Shown in pieces: positions 9,491-18,964 of a DNA stretch of 57,209 nt (positions are counted from its first letter, which is position 1; each line of letters begins with the position of its first letter). The notes under the pieces were generated by a model that worked only from the letters and a program-made list of their open reading frames with translations, had not been told where the DNA came from and did no database searches. Source of the stretch: an uncultured Roseobacter sp. (GTDB lineage Bacteria > Pseudomonadota > Alphaproteobacteria > Rhodobacterales > Rhodobacteraceae). The stretch is taken from positions 1 to 57,209 of the forward strand of contig NZ_CANMNK010000014.1 of NCBI RefSeq assembly GCF_947499265.1, given 5' to 3'. Both the position numbers and the translations under genes were made by a program.

Positions 9491-10550
9491 CCGTGGCCTC
9501 CCGCACCAGAATATCGGCAACGGTCGCCATCACATCCTGCGTTCCGATCGTGACGCGCAAACAAGACCCAAGACCGTATCCACCCATCGCGCGCAGAACA
9601 TATCCTTCGGCACGCAGGAGGGTATCCGCCCGGGTGGCGCGCTCGGCAGTGGCATAGGCGATCAGCACGAAATTCGTATGGCTCTCTGGAACGGTCAATC
9701 CGGCCTGCCGCAGCTGCTCGGAAAAACCATCCCGAATTTGCGCGGTCCGGCTCACGATCCCGCGCATATGCGCCTGATCGCGCATCGCTGCCGCGGCCAT
9801 CTGTTGGCTGACACGCGGGACGTTGTTCGGGTTCAGGAGTTTGCGCACCTCTAGGGCGATTGTGCCGGGAAACAGCCCCCAGCCAACACGGGCAGATGCT
9901 AAACCGTAGGCCTTGGAAAAGCTGCGGATCACAATGGTATTCCCGCGCGCTACCAGCGCAAAGACCTCGCGCGGGTCCTGATCGTCAAATTCACCGTAGG
10001 CCTGATCCACCACCAACAGCACCGTGTCGGGCAAGCCATCGCGCAACCGGGAAATTTCCGCATTGGCGATCCGCGTCCCCGTGGGATTGCCGGGGTTGCA
10101 AATGAAAACGACACGCGTTCTGGCCGTGACTTTTTCCAGCATATGGTCAACCGAAACGGTGAAATCCGTTTCCGCAGCTGCAATATATGTTGCGCTAGCC
10201 TGTTGCGCGGCGGTGGCCGCAAAGAGATAGCCATATTGCGATCCGAGAACCTCATCCCCTGGTCCGGCGAAGGCGCGAATGACACATCCGATCAATTCCA
10301 TCGATCCCGCGCCACAGAGAACCTGCTCAGGCGGGACTGCGTGCACCTCTGCAATGGTGCGGCACAGGTCCCCCCAATCCGGGTCGGGGTAAAGTGGTCC
10401 GTCACGCAGAGCCTGCGTTCCTGCATCAATCGCTGTCGGGCTGGGAGCGAAAGCGCATTCGTTTTGCGCTAGTGAGATCGCGGTGCTGCTGCCGACGTCG
10501 GCAAGCGCATAGGCGGGCATGTCCGCCACGGATTTTACCGCGCGGATCAT
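9480..10550 (-). CDS. PLP-dependent aminotransferase, HisC-like class I/II
   Basis: A 356-residue fold-type I aminotransferase close to histidinol-phosphate aminotransferases. Visible are CNPGNPTGT, the Asp-Tyr pair in VVDQAYGEF, the PLP lysine in SFSKAYGLASARVGWG, and a C-terminal arginine in LRVTIGT. HisC-like enzymes with no histidine genes nearby often act on other amino acids. ATG 10550 overlaps the hyuB-like stop by 4 bases (ATGA); an upstream in-frame start at 10601 would lie well inside that gene. Coupled to hydantoinase genes, it probably handles the amino acid released from a cyclic amide; this is inference. Confidence 0.87.
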   Translation of the reverse strand: MIRAVKSVADMPAYALADVGSSTAISLAQNECAFAPSPTAIDAGTQALRDGPLYPDPDWGDLCRTIAEVHAVPPEQVLCGAGSMELIGCVIRAFAGPGDEVLGSQYGYLFAATAAQQASATYIAAAETDFTVSVDHMLEKVTARTRVVFICNPGNPTGTRIANAEISRLRDGLPDTVLLVVDQAYGEFDDQDPREVFALVARGNTIVIRSFSKAYGLASARVGWGLFPGTIALEVRKLLNPNNVPRVSQQMAAAAMRDQAHMRGIVSRTAQIRDGFSEQLRQAGLTVPESHTNFVLIAYATAERATRADTLLRAEGYVLRAMGGYGLGSCLRVTIGTQDVMATVADILVREATDEK

Positions 10551-12199
10551 GTCCTGACCCCGTAGAGCGCTTGCGCGGCCCCCGGTGTGACAACGCCACA
10601 CTTCACATCAGATTGTATCGCCGCCCGGTCGCGCTGCGCAGGATCGCCAAAACCCCCGCCACCCGGCGTCTCGAAGATCAATCGTTCCCCAGCATCAACC
10701 CGCAGCTCGCATTTGCCCGGAATGTCATCCACACGACCGCTGACGCGGATACGCCCCGGTGCGCCGGATCGCCCGCCCTGTCGCCCCGCCGCCGGGTTTT
10801 CAAGACGTTCGACGGATAGGAAGACCAGAAAGGGCTGATCGATTGCGGAGGACAATTCGATCACCTGACCCAGACCCCCCCGATATTGACCGGCACCGCC
10901 TGAGTCGGGACGTAACTCGCGCCTCCAGATGGTGATGGGCGCAACGGCTTCGGCGATTTCGACCTGGCTGCCGAAGACGCCAGAGGGAAACGCGGTCGCC
11001 GACAGCCCGTCTGAGGTCGGGCGCGCGCCCGTACCCCCGTTGTGCACCAGTTCAATGGCAAATCTGCGCCCACCATCACGCGCCGCGTCAGCCGTGTGAC
11101 GCATTGGCAAATCATACATGCAGGAAGCCCCTTCGGCGGGGATCAGATCGGGCAAGGCCTGATGCAAACACCCCAGCACAAGGTCAGGTGTCATTTGGCC
11201 CAGCGTATGGCGCATCGCTACCGGCGCGGGATGCTCTGCGTTCAGAATGCATCCCGGCGGCCCGGTCACCACGAAGGGGGCCAATGATCCTGCGTTGTTT
11301 GGAATATCCGGCCCGATGATACAGCGCATCGCAAATACCGAATAGGCCGCAGCATAGTTCAGCGGCACATTGATGCCTTTGGATGAACAGGGCGATGTCC
11401 CGGCGAAATCCAGATGCAGGCCGTCCTTGCGCACGGTCAGCGTCGCACGCAGGGTTAGGGGGACATCATAGCCATCCATCGTCATTTCATTGATGTATCG
11501 CCCCTCCGGAACCTGGCTGATGGCATCCAGCGTCCCCCGTCGGGAGGTTTCAATGATATAGTGTGACAGGCGATCAAGATCGCTGAGATCGAATTCATTC
11601 ATCATCGCCGCCAGCCGGGCCGCACCCGCTTCACAACAGGCGATAAGCGCATAGATATCGCCCTCGTTGGCGATGGGTTCGCGTGAATTGGCCTGCACGA
11701 TGTCCATCAACAAGGTGTTGACGGTACCCTGATCCACCAGTTTGCAGGGCGGGATCAACAGACCCTCATCGTAGACATCTGAGCCTTCAGGGCCCATCCC
11801 GAGCCCTCCCAAATCCACCAGATGTGAGGTGCATGACGTATAGCCAACCACATGCCCTTGCCGGAACACCGGCATCATCAGCAAAAAGTCGTTCAGGTGC
11901 CCCGACGCCAACCAGGGATCGTTCGTCATGTAGATGTCACCGGGTTTCATGGTCTCCGCCGGGAAGCGCGCGCGCAGGTGTTTCACCGCCTCCGCCATCG
12001 TGTTGATATGCCCCGGGGTGCCGGTGACGGCCTGCGCAAGCATCTCGCCGCGGGCGTCGAAGATACCAGCCGAAATATCACCGCATTCCCGCACAATCGG
12101 CGAAAATGCCGCGCGGATCAGGGTCTGCGCCTGTTCTTCGACAACGGCCACCAGGCGGTTCCACATCACTTGTAGGTGGGCGGGCGAGATATCAGTCAC
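10547..12199 (-). CDS. hyuB: Hydantoinase B / oxoprolinase family protein
   Basis: A 550-residue member of the hydantoinase B (HyuB) family, the partner of HyuA in ATP-dependent opening of hydantoins, 5-oxoproline or N-methylhydantoin, and also in acetone/acetophenone-type carboxylases. Family features seen: the N-terminal VMWNRLVAVVEEQAQTLIRAAFSPIVRECGD-type helix region, TNDPWLASGHLNDF, and the C-terminal glycine-rich ETPGGGGFGDP. It overlaps hyuA by 8 bases and the aminotransferase gene by 4, so three proteins appear translationally linked. The substrate cannot be told from sequence. Confidence 0.9.
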   Translation of the reverse strand: MTDISPAHLQVMWNRLVAVVEEQAQTLIRAAFSPIVRECGDISAGIFDARGEMLAQAVTGTPGHINTMAEAVKHLRARFPAETMKPGDIYMTNDPWLASGHLNDFLLMMPVFRQGHVVGYTSCTSHLVDLGGLGMGPEGSDVYDEGLLIPPCKLVDQGTVNTLLMDIVQANSREPIANEGDIYALIACCEAGAARLAAMMNEFDLSDLDRLSHYIIETSRRGTLDAISQVPEGRYINEMTMDGYDVPLTLRATLTVRKDGLHLDFAGTSPCSSKGINVPLNYAAAYSVFAMRCIIGPDIPNNAGSLAPFVVTGPPGCILNAEHPAPVAMRHTLGQMTPDLVLGCLHQALPDLIPAEGASCMYDLPMRHTADAARDGGRRFAIELVHNGGTGARPTSDGLSATAFPSGVFGSQVEIAEAVAPITIWRRELRPDSGGAGQYRGGLGQVIELSSAIDQPFLVFLSVERLENPAAGRQGGRSGAPGRIRVSGRVDDIPGKCELRVDAGERLIFETPGGGGFGDPAQRDRAAIQSDVKCGVVTPGAAQALYGVRT

Positions 12200-14288
12200 T
12201 TTGGGTCTCCCGGGTCAGAATGAGGGTGCCGCGCATGTCCACGTCCAGGGTGAAATCCGCACCCACAAATGTGGTTGTTTGCGGCTCTGCGATCAGCGCG
12301 GGCCCGGACAGATGGTCACCCGGTCTGAGCACCTCTCGCGGCACAAAAGCCGCTTCGCGAAAAACCCCGCTGACGTCGCAGAAGATGCGCTTTGTCCGGG
12401 TCGGCTGGATATGTCGCAAGCGGGGTTGCGCCGTGATTTCGGACAAGGGCCGCATGGGTGTCGAAAGATGCACCGACCAATTCAGAATCTCGATGTTCAT
12501 ACCGGGCACGGGCCGGGAAAACTGAGCGGAATAGGCGGTTTCAAACGCAGCAGTCAGCGATTTCAGATCTTCCGCTGAGATCGCGCGATCCGGCAGCGCG
12601 ATTTCGATCTCATGCCCCTGCCCGTGATAGCGCATGTAGGCTGATCTGCGGGTGGTGATTGGTGCTTCGGCGTCACCCTGACGCACCACTGCAAGGGCTT
12701 CACGGCACATGTCCCCCAGCAACCTGTTGATCGCCGCAATGTCCATTTCTGCCAATAACGCGTAGCGGCTGCGCACGATCTCGAAGGACACAGGCGCAAA
12801 CAGAAACCCCAACGCGGAGCCGACACTGGGGTTGGCCGGGATCAGAACCCGTGACACCCCGGCGCTGCGGGCCACGCGACATGCATGCAGCGGCCCGTTA
12901 CCACCAAAGGCGATCATCGTGCGCTGGCTCAACACCTTACCGGATTCCACCGCATGAGTGCGCGCGGCACTGGCCATGCTTTCATCGACTATACGGCTCA
13001 CCCCATCCGCCGCGCCGCAAGCATCCAGACCCAGCGGCATGCCAAGTGTTGTCAGAAGCACCTCCTCCGCTGCCGCCGTTTCGATTGCAAACTGACCTTC
13101 GGCAAAATTTTCCGGCTGAATATAGCCGAGGACCACATCCGCATCTGTAACGGTCGGATCACCCCCACCCCGACCAAAAGCCACCGGTCCAGGTTCTGAT
13201 CCGGCGCTTTTGGGTCCGACCGTCAAACGCCCCAGCCGGTCCACTGCGGCAATGGATCCGCCGCCAGCGCCGATCTCGATCATGTCAATCACGGGGATGC
13301 GTACCGGCATGCCGGATCCCTTGATGAACCGGGCCGCCCGACCAATTTCGAACTGCCGGGAGGTTTGCGGCGTCGCATCATCGATCAGGCACAGCTTGGC
13401 CGTCGTGCCGCCCATATCAAATGACAGCACCGCGCCAAGATTGTTTTCCCTGGCAATCCGGGCCGCCAGGATCGCGCCACCTGCAGGACCGCTTTCAACC
13501 AGCCGGATCGGGAACTGGCCTGCCGTGTGCAATGTGGTCATGCCACCCCCCGCCGTAATCATCAGGATCGGGCACCGCAGCCCTTTTGATTTGAACGCAG
13601 AGGCAAAGGCGTCAAGGTAACGGGCCATCAGCGGCTGGATATAGGCATTGGCCACAGTGGTGCAGAGCCGGTCAAACTCCCGCGCTTCGGGGCTGACCTC
13701 GGAACTGATGGATATCCGCAGATCCGGGCGCACATCCTGTAAAAGGCGCCGCAACCGCTGCTCATGCGCGGGGTTTGCATAAGCATGCATCAAGCAGATT
13801 GCCACCGCTTCGGCCTTGCAGTCATCCAGCTTGGCGATCAGATCCGCGATGCTGGCCTCGTCCAGGGCGATCAAAACCTCTCCCGAGGCGGACATGCGTT
13901 CGCGCACCGTCAACGCGCGATCCCGGGGCACCAGGAAATCGGTCTTTTGCAAATTGATATCATATTGGCTGTAGCGCCGTTCGTAGCCAATTTCGAGGAT
14001 GTCGCGAAATCCTTCGGTCGTAATCGTCGCAACCCGCGCCCCACGCTTTTCGATCAGCGCATTGGTGGCCAGGGTGGTGCCGTGGATGAACCCTATGATG
14101 TCCGTCATGCTTGCAGTGGCGTCCGCCAACGCCCGCGTTGCGCCAAGGAGGGCACCTTCTGCCGGATTGTCATGCGTGGTCAGTGTTTTGGTCGAAGCGA
14201 TGACCGCATCCGCCGCGTCAACCAGCACGGTGTCGGTGAAGGTACCACCAATATCGATGGCAAGCCGCAAGGGCGCAAGAAATGTCAT
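12192..14288 (-). CDS. hyuA: Hydantoinase A / oxoprolinase family ATPase subunit
   Basis: A 698-residue HyuA-type subunit with an actin-like ATPase fold. The N-terminus carries the phosphate-binding AIDIGGTFTDTVL, the middle the second phosphate loop SFDMGGTTAK, and the adenosine-type motif FGGNGPLHA lies near residue 465. With HyuB it should form the ATP-dependent amidase or carboxylase. It is the first gene of the minus-strand operon hyuA-hyuB-aminotransferase-racemase. A non-coding stretch of 230 bases lies upstream, where the promoter must be. No regulator gene is adjacent. Confidence 0.9.
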   Translation of the reverse strand: MTFLAPLRLAIDIGGTFTDTVLVDAADAVIASTKTLTTHDNPAEGALLGATRALADATASMTDIIGFIHGTTLATNALIEKRGARVATITTEGFRDILEIGYERRYSQYDINLQKTDFLVPRDRALTVRERMSASGEVLIALDEASIADLIAKLDDCKAEAVAICLMHAYANPAHEQRLRRLLQDVRPDLRISISSEVSPEAREFDRLCTTVANAYIQPLMARYLDAFASAFKSKGLRCPILMITAGGGMTTLHTAGQFPIRLVESGPAGGAILAARIARENNLGAVLSFDMGGTTAKLCLIDDATPQTSRQFEIGRAARFIKGSGMPVRIPVIDMIEIGAGGGSIAAVDRLGRLTVGPKSAGSEPGPVAFGRGGGDPTVTDADVVLGYIQPENFAEGQFAIETAAAEEVLLTTLGMPLGLDACGAADGVSRIVDESMASAARTHAVESGKVLSQRTMIAFGGNGPLHACRVARSAGVSRVLIPANPSVGSALGFLFAPVSFEIVRSRYALLAEMDIAAINRLLGDMCREALAVVRQGDAEAPITTRRSAYMRYHGQGHEIEIALPDRAISAEDLKSLTAAFETAYSAQFSRPVPGMNIEILNWSVHLSTPMRPLSEITAQPRLRHIQPTRTKRIFCDVSGVFREAAFVPREVLRPGDHLSGPALIAEPQTTTFVGADFTLDVDMRGTLILTRETQSD

Positions 14289-14518
14289 GTGGGATGGTCC
14301 GGAGTACGTTCAGGGGGGATCGGCGTTCAACCCGCCCTAACTTGCGACGAGATCACACCCCGTGACCCGACGCATCATCGGTGCGTAAACAAAAACTGTT
14401 TTGGCGGCGCTGTTTGTCATGCAATCAGTCTTTTTATGCTACGCCGATTAACGATGCCCAAGCTGGTATCTGTCAACAATAATCTGATGTCGGGGTGTTC
14501 AGCAGCTAAAGCACATGT

Positions 14519-15118
14519 CTAGTGCGTCAGATCTTTGGCATAGATGTCGTGCACCCATCGCGGTACGTGGCTCAAGACAAAAGACACCTGACCGTTTTTG
14601 AACGACAGCACCCGTTTTGGTGGTTCGTTCAGGGCTGAATTGTCAAATACATGGCCCACATCGCTTAACAGCACCGCCTGGCGGATCAGTGGCCCGTTGC
14701 GATCGTATCGTCCCCTGATCTTCTCCTCCGGTACGGCATGACCGCCTTCCCTGACCCGCTCGGTGACACGCGCCACAGACAAATCAGGATGTGCGACGCC
14801 CACATGAAACAGCATGATCCGGTAGCCAAGCGCCTTTGCCTGCTGGATCAGTTCCAGTTTGGAAGGGTGCGAAAAGACAGATTCCGTGGCGAAGCTCTTG
14901 CCCGCTTTGAGCAGTTTATCCCGCCGTTCCGCCGCCAATCGGGCCGCTTTGTAGGCGGCATCCAGATCGTCCTGCTGCAATTCATTGCGATGAATTTCAT
15001 CGGCATTGATGAATGGCGCTGCAAAACCCGGTTGCACGCGCGTCTCGAAAAGAGTCGATTTGCCCGCGCCATTTGGTCCGGCAAGCATCACCAGAGTGGG
15101 TCGCTTGTTTGGGGTCAC
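14519..15118 (-). CDS. Zeta-toxin family kinase
   Basis: A 199-residue P-loop protein of the zeta-toxin family. Walker A is GPNGAGKST at residues 14-22, followed by FINADEI, where the family has its substrate-binding Asp-Glu, and TESVFSHPSK typical of the group. Zeta toxins phosphorylate UDP-N-acetylglucosamine and block cell-wall synthesis; some relatives use other substrates. The start overlaps the small upstream gene by 4 bases, the arrangement of a toxin-antitoxin pair, useful for plasmid maintenance. At 199 residues it is on the short side for the family. Confidence 0.85.
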   Translation of the reverse strand: MTPNKRPTLVMLAGPNGAGKSTLFETRVQPGFAAPFINADEIHRNELQQDDLDAAYKAARLAAERRDKLLKAGKSFATESVFSHPSKLELIQQAKALGYRIMLFHVGVAHPDLSVARVTERVREGGHAVPEEKIRGRYDRNGPLIRQAVLLSDVGHVFDNSALNEPPKRVLSFKNGQVSFVLSHVPRWVHDIYAKDLTH

Positions 15119-15471
15119 TCTTTGGCGGCGGATGCCTGATGCACCAGCTCACCCGCATCTGTCATACCGACGCCACGACCGAGCTGTTTGCGGTTTGCAA
15201 AAAACGCATGTTCCGCATCGCCGGGTTCTGCCATGTCCTCGGCAAATTGCGCAAACCAGACCTCCTGCTCTTCAGCAGTCAGATCATCCGGGGACAGCGC
15301 GGCCTCCAACGCGGCGCTGACATGCGCGTAGTCAAAGGCCGGTGATTGCTCGATCGCGCGACCGATGTTGATCCAATGGGTAATCTGCCCGGCCACAGAC
15401 CGGCTTTGCAGGCTGGATTCTTTGCGCACATACCGCATCACATCATCGGCAAGCTTCACTGACTGGGCCAT
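15115..15471 (-). CDS. ParD-like antitoxin candidate paired with zeta toxin
   Basis: A 118-residue protein. The first about 50 residues (MAQSVKLADDVMRYVRKES) resemble the ribbon-helix-helix of ParD-like antitoxins, so it probably binds DNA and represses its own operon. The acidic C-terminal part could wrap the toxin. The start ATG 15471 is set by a strong ribosome site (ggagga, 7 bases before); an upstream in-frame ATG at 15525 has none. It overlaps the zeta gene by 4 bases. It is not the epsilon antitoxin that gives the classical epsilon-zeta pair its name, so the neutralising mechanism is inferred. Confidence 0.8.
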   Translation of the reverse strand: MAQSVKLADDVMRYVRKESSLQSRSVAGQITHWINIGRAIEQSPAFDYAHVSAALEAALSPDDLTAEEQEVWFAQFAEDMAEPGDAEHAFFANRKQLGRGVGMTDAGELVHQASAAKE

Positions 15472-15582
15472 TGTGGTTCCTCCATCCAAGAGGTGGCAAA
15501 ATGCTACCTTCTCTATATATGGCACCTAAATTACAAATGTCCAGTTAATGCCCCAAGCGTCTGTGCGCTCACGCTACCCACC

Positions 15583-16611
15583 TTAAATGACCGAACTCCG
15601 CTGGCTTTCCATCCCCATGGAGGCAAGCAGCGGCACCTGTTTCTGTCGTTTCTGAAAATCCTGCTTGCTGCGCATGCCGCGCCACTCCGCGAGAATCAGA
15701 GACTGTGCAACAGCGCCGCCAAGCGTTGATCCCGGTCCTGTGATGATAAAGAGGTCCGGCGCAAATTCACGGGCAGCCACTGAGACCGCGCGGGTGAAAT
15801 CATAGCTTTCGGTCACCTGATGCCCCAGCGTGTAGTCCCAAAGCGCCCCGGTATTGGTGGCCCCCGGCCACCAGATGGCACCGCGCCCGTCGATCATGGG
15901 TATGGCCGGTTGTCCAAAACCGGTGACGTCGATCTGATCCCTGCCCTGTTTTGCGACGTCGGACTGCAAACCTGTGTGGAACGCCGCGTGGTTGGGCAAA
16001 CGCATCGGAAAGCGATCCTGCGTGCGGGGCACTGCAGCTTCGAAGGCGGAAAGCCCCGCCGCGTTTCCGGCCAGAACCAGCATCCCACCCAGATCAATGG
16101 ACAGGGCAAGAACATGGTCCGCTTGTGCGTTGATCTCATGCACCTGCGCCATCAGATCTGCCTTGCGCGCAGGATCGGCGCGCCAATCCTCACCAACAAA
16201 GGGATAGATCAATTGCCCACCGATCATCGCCGCCTGCATCAATGTGCCCATGGTATTGGCTAGATTGAAGCCAGTGTTCGCCGACACCGCCCCAGCGCAA
16301 GCCAGAGCGGAATACCACCCCATGGAGTTGCCAGTAACCGCAACAATCTCGATCCGGTCCCGGTCGATTGACAGGAAATCGCCAAGCGTGGCGGCATAAA
16401 TCAACCCGGATGCATTGTCGCCACGGCTGTGCCGGGCGCTCGAATAGCGCGGCGCGCTGTCCAGTTCCGTCAACGTCGTTTGCCCCGCGTTTTCACGCAG
16501 CACATCAAAACCGGCCAGCATGTCCGCATCCGGGAAATGCTGTCCGAGGTAGCCAAGTTCGGCCTTGTTATAGGTCCCGCGACCCGGGCAGATCACCACA
16601 GCTGTTGTCAT
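15583..16611 (-). CDS. ACP S-malonyltransferase-like acyltransferase
   Basis: A 342-residue protein of the FabD-type acyltransferase fold. The nucleophile serine is in GNSMG (Ser96), and a histidine-rich NHAAFH near residue 208 fits the catalytic His. Canonical FabD begins with FPGQGSQ; here the equivalent is ICPGRGTYN, so it is a divergent relative. ATG 16611 overlaps the stop of the E1 gene by 4 bases (ATGA). An acyltransferase coupled to a fused 2-oxoacid dehydrogenase E1, with no acyl carrier protein or E2 nearby, is unusual. It may take an acyl group made by that enzyme; this is a guess. Confidence 0.78.
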   Translation of the reverse strand: MTTAVVICPGRGTYNKAELGYLGQHFPDADMLAGFDVLRENAGQTTLTELDSAPRYSSARHSRGDNASGLIYAATLGDFLSIDRDRIEIVAVTGNSMGWYSALACAGAVSANTGFNLANTMGTLMQAAMIGGQLIYPFVGEDWRADPARKADLMAQVHEINAQADHVLALSIDLGGMLVLAGNAAGLSAFEAAVPRTQDRFPMRLPNHAAFHTGLQSDVAKQGRDQIDVTGFGQPAIPMIDGRGAIWWPGATNTGALWDYTLGHQVTESYDFTRAVSVAAREFAPDLFIITGPGSTLGGAVAQSLILAEWRGMRSKQDFQKRQKQVPLLASMGMESQRSSVI

Positions 16612-18794
16612 TGCGCGCCCTCCCAAAGCGCGTGCGCCGCCGCGATGATGCTGTCCGAGGACGGCATTGTCGCCGCATAGGCAGGTCCGGTTGCAATGAA
16701 GCTGTCTTCTGCCGCCAGACGGGCATGGGGCATTTCCGTACGCTCGCTCAGCAAAGCCATCAGCGCTTCAGACACCCCCCCCGTTCTGCGGGTTTCATCC
16801 ACGATCAACGCATGCGAGCAGCCTTTCAATGCTGCCAGCAGCGCCTCCTCCGGCAAGGGGGACAGCCACCGCAGGTCAATCACCCGCGTATCAATCCCAT
16901 CCTGATCCAGTACCGCTTGCGCCTGTCTGGACAGCAGATGCCCATTGCCAAAGCTGATGATGGCCAGTGGTCCGTCGCCTGTCACACCAACCTCCCCAAG
17001 GGCGATGCGTTCATCTTGCGGCGGATAAAGCTGCATCCACGCCCCGTCTCCAGCCGCTTGCAGATCACGCATGGGATAAAGCGCAATGGGCTCCAGAAAT
17101 ACCACCACGCGCTGCTCTTCGCGGGCCAGTCGCACGCATTCACGCAGCATCCTTGCCGCATCTGCCCCATGCGAGGGACAGGCCAGAATCAGGCCGGGGA
17201 TGTCGCGCAGAACGGCGACCGAATTGTCATTGTGAAAGTGACCGCCAAAGCCTTTCTGGTAGCCCAGACCCGCAATCCGCACCACCATCGGGTTGGTGAA
17301 TTGCCCGTTCGAGAAAAACGGCAAGGTGGCCGCTTCGCCTCGCAGCTGATCCTCAGCATTATGCAGATAGGCCAGAAACTGAATCTCCGGGATTGGCAGA
17401 AACCCGTTCTGAGCCATGCCGATGCCAAGGCCCAGAATGGATTGCTCGTCCAGCAAGGTATCGATGGCGCGGTCCGGACCAAACCGGGAGAGGAGCTTTT
17501 GCGTCACCCCGTAAACGCCGCCTTTGCGCCCCACGTCTTCGCCCAGCAGGACGACTTCGGGATGGGTCAGCATCAGATCGGTCAGGGCCCAGTTGATCAG
17601 GCGCGACATGATTTGCGGCTCCTGCATCGCTTTGAGGTCACCGCCAAACGCTGCGGCGCGCGCCTCAGGCGTCGGCCCATTTGTCGGACGGCAGGCCCGT
17701 TTGGGCGGGATCAGCGAGGCCATTACATCGCTGGCCGTCTGCAACTTCGGGCGTGTGATCACTTCTGCCGCGATGCGTTCAACACGCGCACAGGTGTCCT
17801 TGTAGATCTCGAGCGCCACTGTCCCTGTCAGCGCCCCGTTCTCCTGCAACAACCGCACCGCGTGCAGCAGTGGATCGTTGGCCTCGTCAGCCTCAACTTC
17901 ATCCCGGCTGAGATAGGTTGTCGGCACATCGGCACCCGCATGACCATAGAGCCGCACGGTCCGGACATGCAGGAATGCCGGCTTACGCTGGGTGCGGACG
18001 TACTGCGCCGCCTCAGACGCCACCCGGAACGTGTGGTAAACATCCAGCCCATCGCAATAAAAATACCGCAACCCCGGGCGGTTTGCGAAACTGGACGCGA
18101 TCCACCCTTTCGGGGTCTTGACCGAAATCCCAATCCCGTTGTCTTCACAGACAAACAGCAAGGGCAAAGGGGCATTTTGATAGGACGTCCAGGAGGCGGT
18201 GTTAAACGCACCCTGCGCCGTTGAATGATTGGCCGAGGCATCCCCGAATGAGCAGAGCACCAGGCTATCGGGCGCAAGCTGCTGATGTTCGGGCCGATGT
18301 CTGCGCGCGGCTCCGATGGCATAGGCGCTGCCGACGGCCTTTGGTAAATGCGAGGCGATTGTCGATGTTTGCGGCGGGATCATCAGCGGCTTTGATCCAA
18401 GAACCTTGTGGCGCCCACCCGATATCGGATCCTCGGAGGAGGCCGCAAAGCTCAGCAGCATGTCCCAGGCGGGCGACTGTCCGGGCACCTGCCCTGCCCG
18501 CGCAATCTGAAACGCCGCATCCCGGTAGTGCAAAAATGCCATATCTGTCGGACGCAGCGCAGCCGCCACAGCTGCCATCCCTTCATGCCCGGAAGAGCCA
18601 ATGGTGTAGAACCCCTCGCCCGCCTTTTGCATCTTGCGCGATTGCATATCGAGCGCGCGGCTCAGGCATCCCGCCCGAAAAATCGCAACAGCAGTTTCAG
18701 AGGGCAGTGGCCCCGCCGCGCGCTGACCTGTCGGCAAATCACCCGCAGCAACGCGTCTGAGGAAGTTTTCGTGAACAATTGCGGCGCGGTCCAT
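16608..18794 (-). CDS. Fused E1 alpha/beta 2-oxoacid dehydrogenase component, thiamine-diphosphate dependent
   Basis: A 728-residue fusion. Residues 1 to about 370 match the alpha subunit of branched-chain/pyruvate E1: GSSGHEGM near the start and the thiamine-diphosphate motif GDASANHS running to CEDNGIGIS. Residues about 385-728 match the beta subunit: LLGEDVGRKGGVYG, DTLLDEQSILGLGIGMA and VIDLRWLSPLP. Such E1 enzymes decarboxylate 2-oxoacids and pass the acyl group to a lipoyl E2. No E2 or E3 gene is present here. I chose ATG 18794, with gaagg six bases before it, over a TTG at 18845. The acyltransferase gene overlaps its 3' end, so the two form an operon. Confidence 0.87.
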   Translation of the reverse strand: MDRAAIVHENFLRRVAAGDLPTGQRAAGPLPSETAVAIFRAGCLSRALDMQSRKMQKAGEGFYTIGSSGHEGMAAVAAALRPTDMAFLHYRDAAFQIARAGQVPGQSPAWDMLLSFAASSEDPISGGRHKVLGSKPLMIPPQTSTIASHLPKAVGSAYAIGAARRHRPEHQQLAPDSLVLCSFGDASANHSTAQGAFNTASWTSYQNAPLPLLFVCEDNGIGISVKTPKGWIASSFANRPGLRYFYCDGLDVYHTFRVASEAAQYVRTQRKPAFLHVRTVRLYGHAGADVPTTYLSRDEVEADEANDPLLHAVRLLQENGALTGTVALEIYKDTCARVERIAAEVITRPKLQTASDVMASLIPPKRACRPTNGPTPEARAAAFGGDLKAMQEPQIMSRLINWALTDLMLTHPEVVLLGEDVGRKGGVYGVTQKLLSRFGPDRAIDTLLDEQSILGLGIGMAQNGFLPIPEIQFLAYLHNAEDQLRGEAATLPFFSNGQFTNPMVVRIAGLGYQKGFGGHFHNDNSVAVLRDIPGLILACPSHGADAARMLRECVRLAREEQRVVVFLEPIALYPMRDLQAAGDGAWMQLYPPQDERIALGEVGVTGDGPLAIISFGNGHLLSRQAQAVLDQDGIDTRVIDLRWLSPLPEEALLAALKGCSHALIVDETRRTGGVSEALMALLSERTEMPHARLAAEDSFIATGPAYAATMPSSDSIIAAAHALWEGAQ

Positions 18795-18964
18795 CAGAAC
18801 ACCTTCAACGCGTGCGACGGGCGCATTGACTGCGCACCAGCGCAAGTGTTTGGGAGATACTTTTCATTCTGATCACATCTGATTTGTCGGGTTTCCCGGA
18901 CAATGGCATGTTTTTCAGGCGGATGTTATCGATATCCACGCACATTTGTTGGAGGGAATCTCAC

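Noticed and set aside
16368..18224. Long open frame on the plus strand opposite the fused E1 gene
   Set aside because: It mirrors the GC-rich coding strand and shows no domain; the minus-strand protein has clear family motifs.
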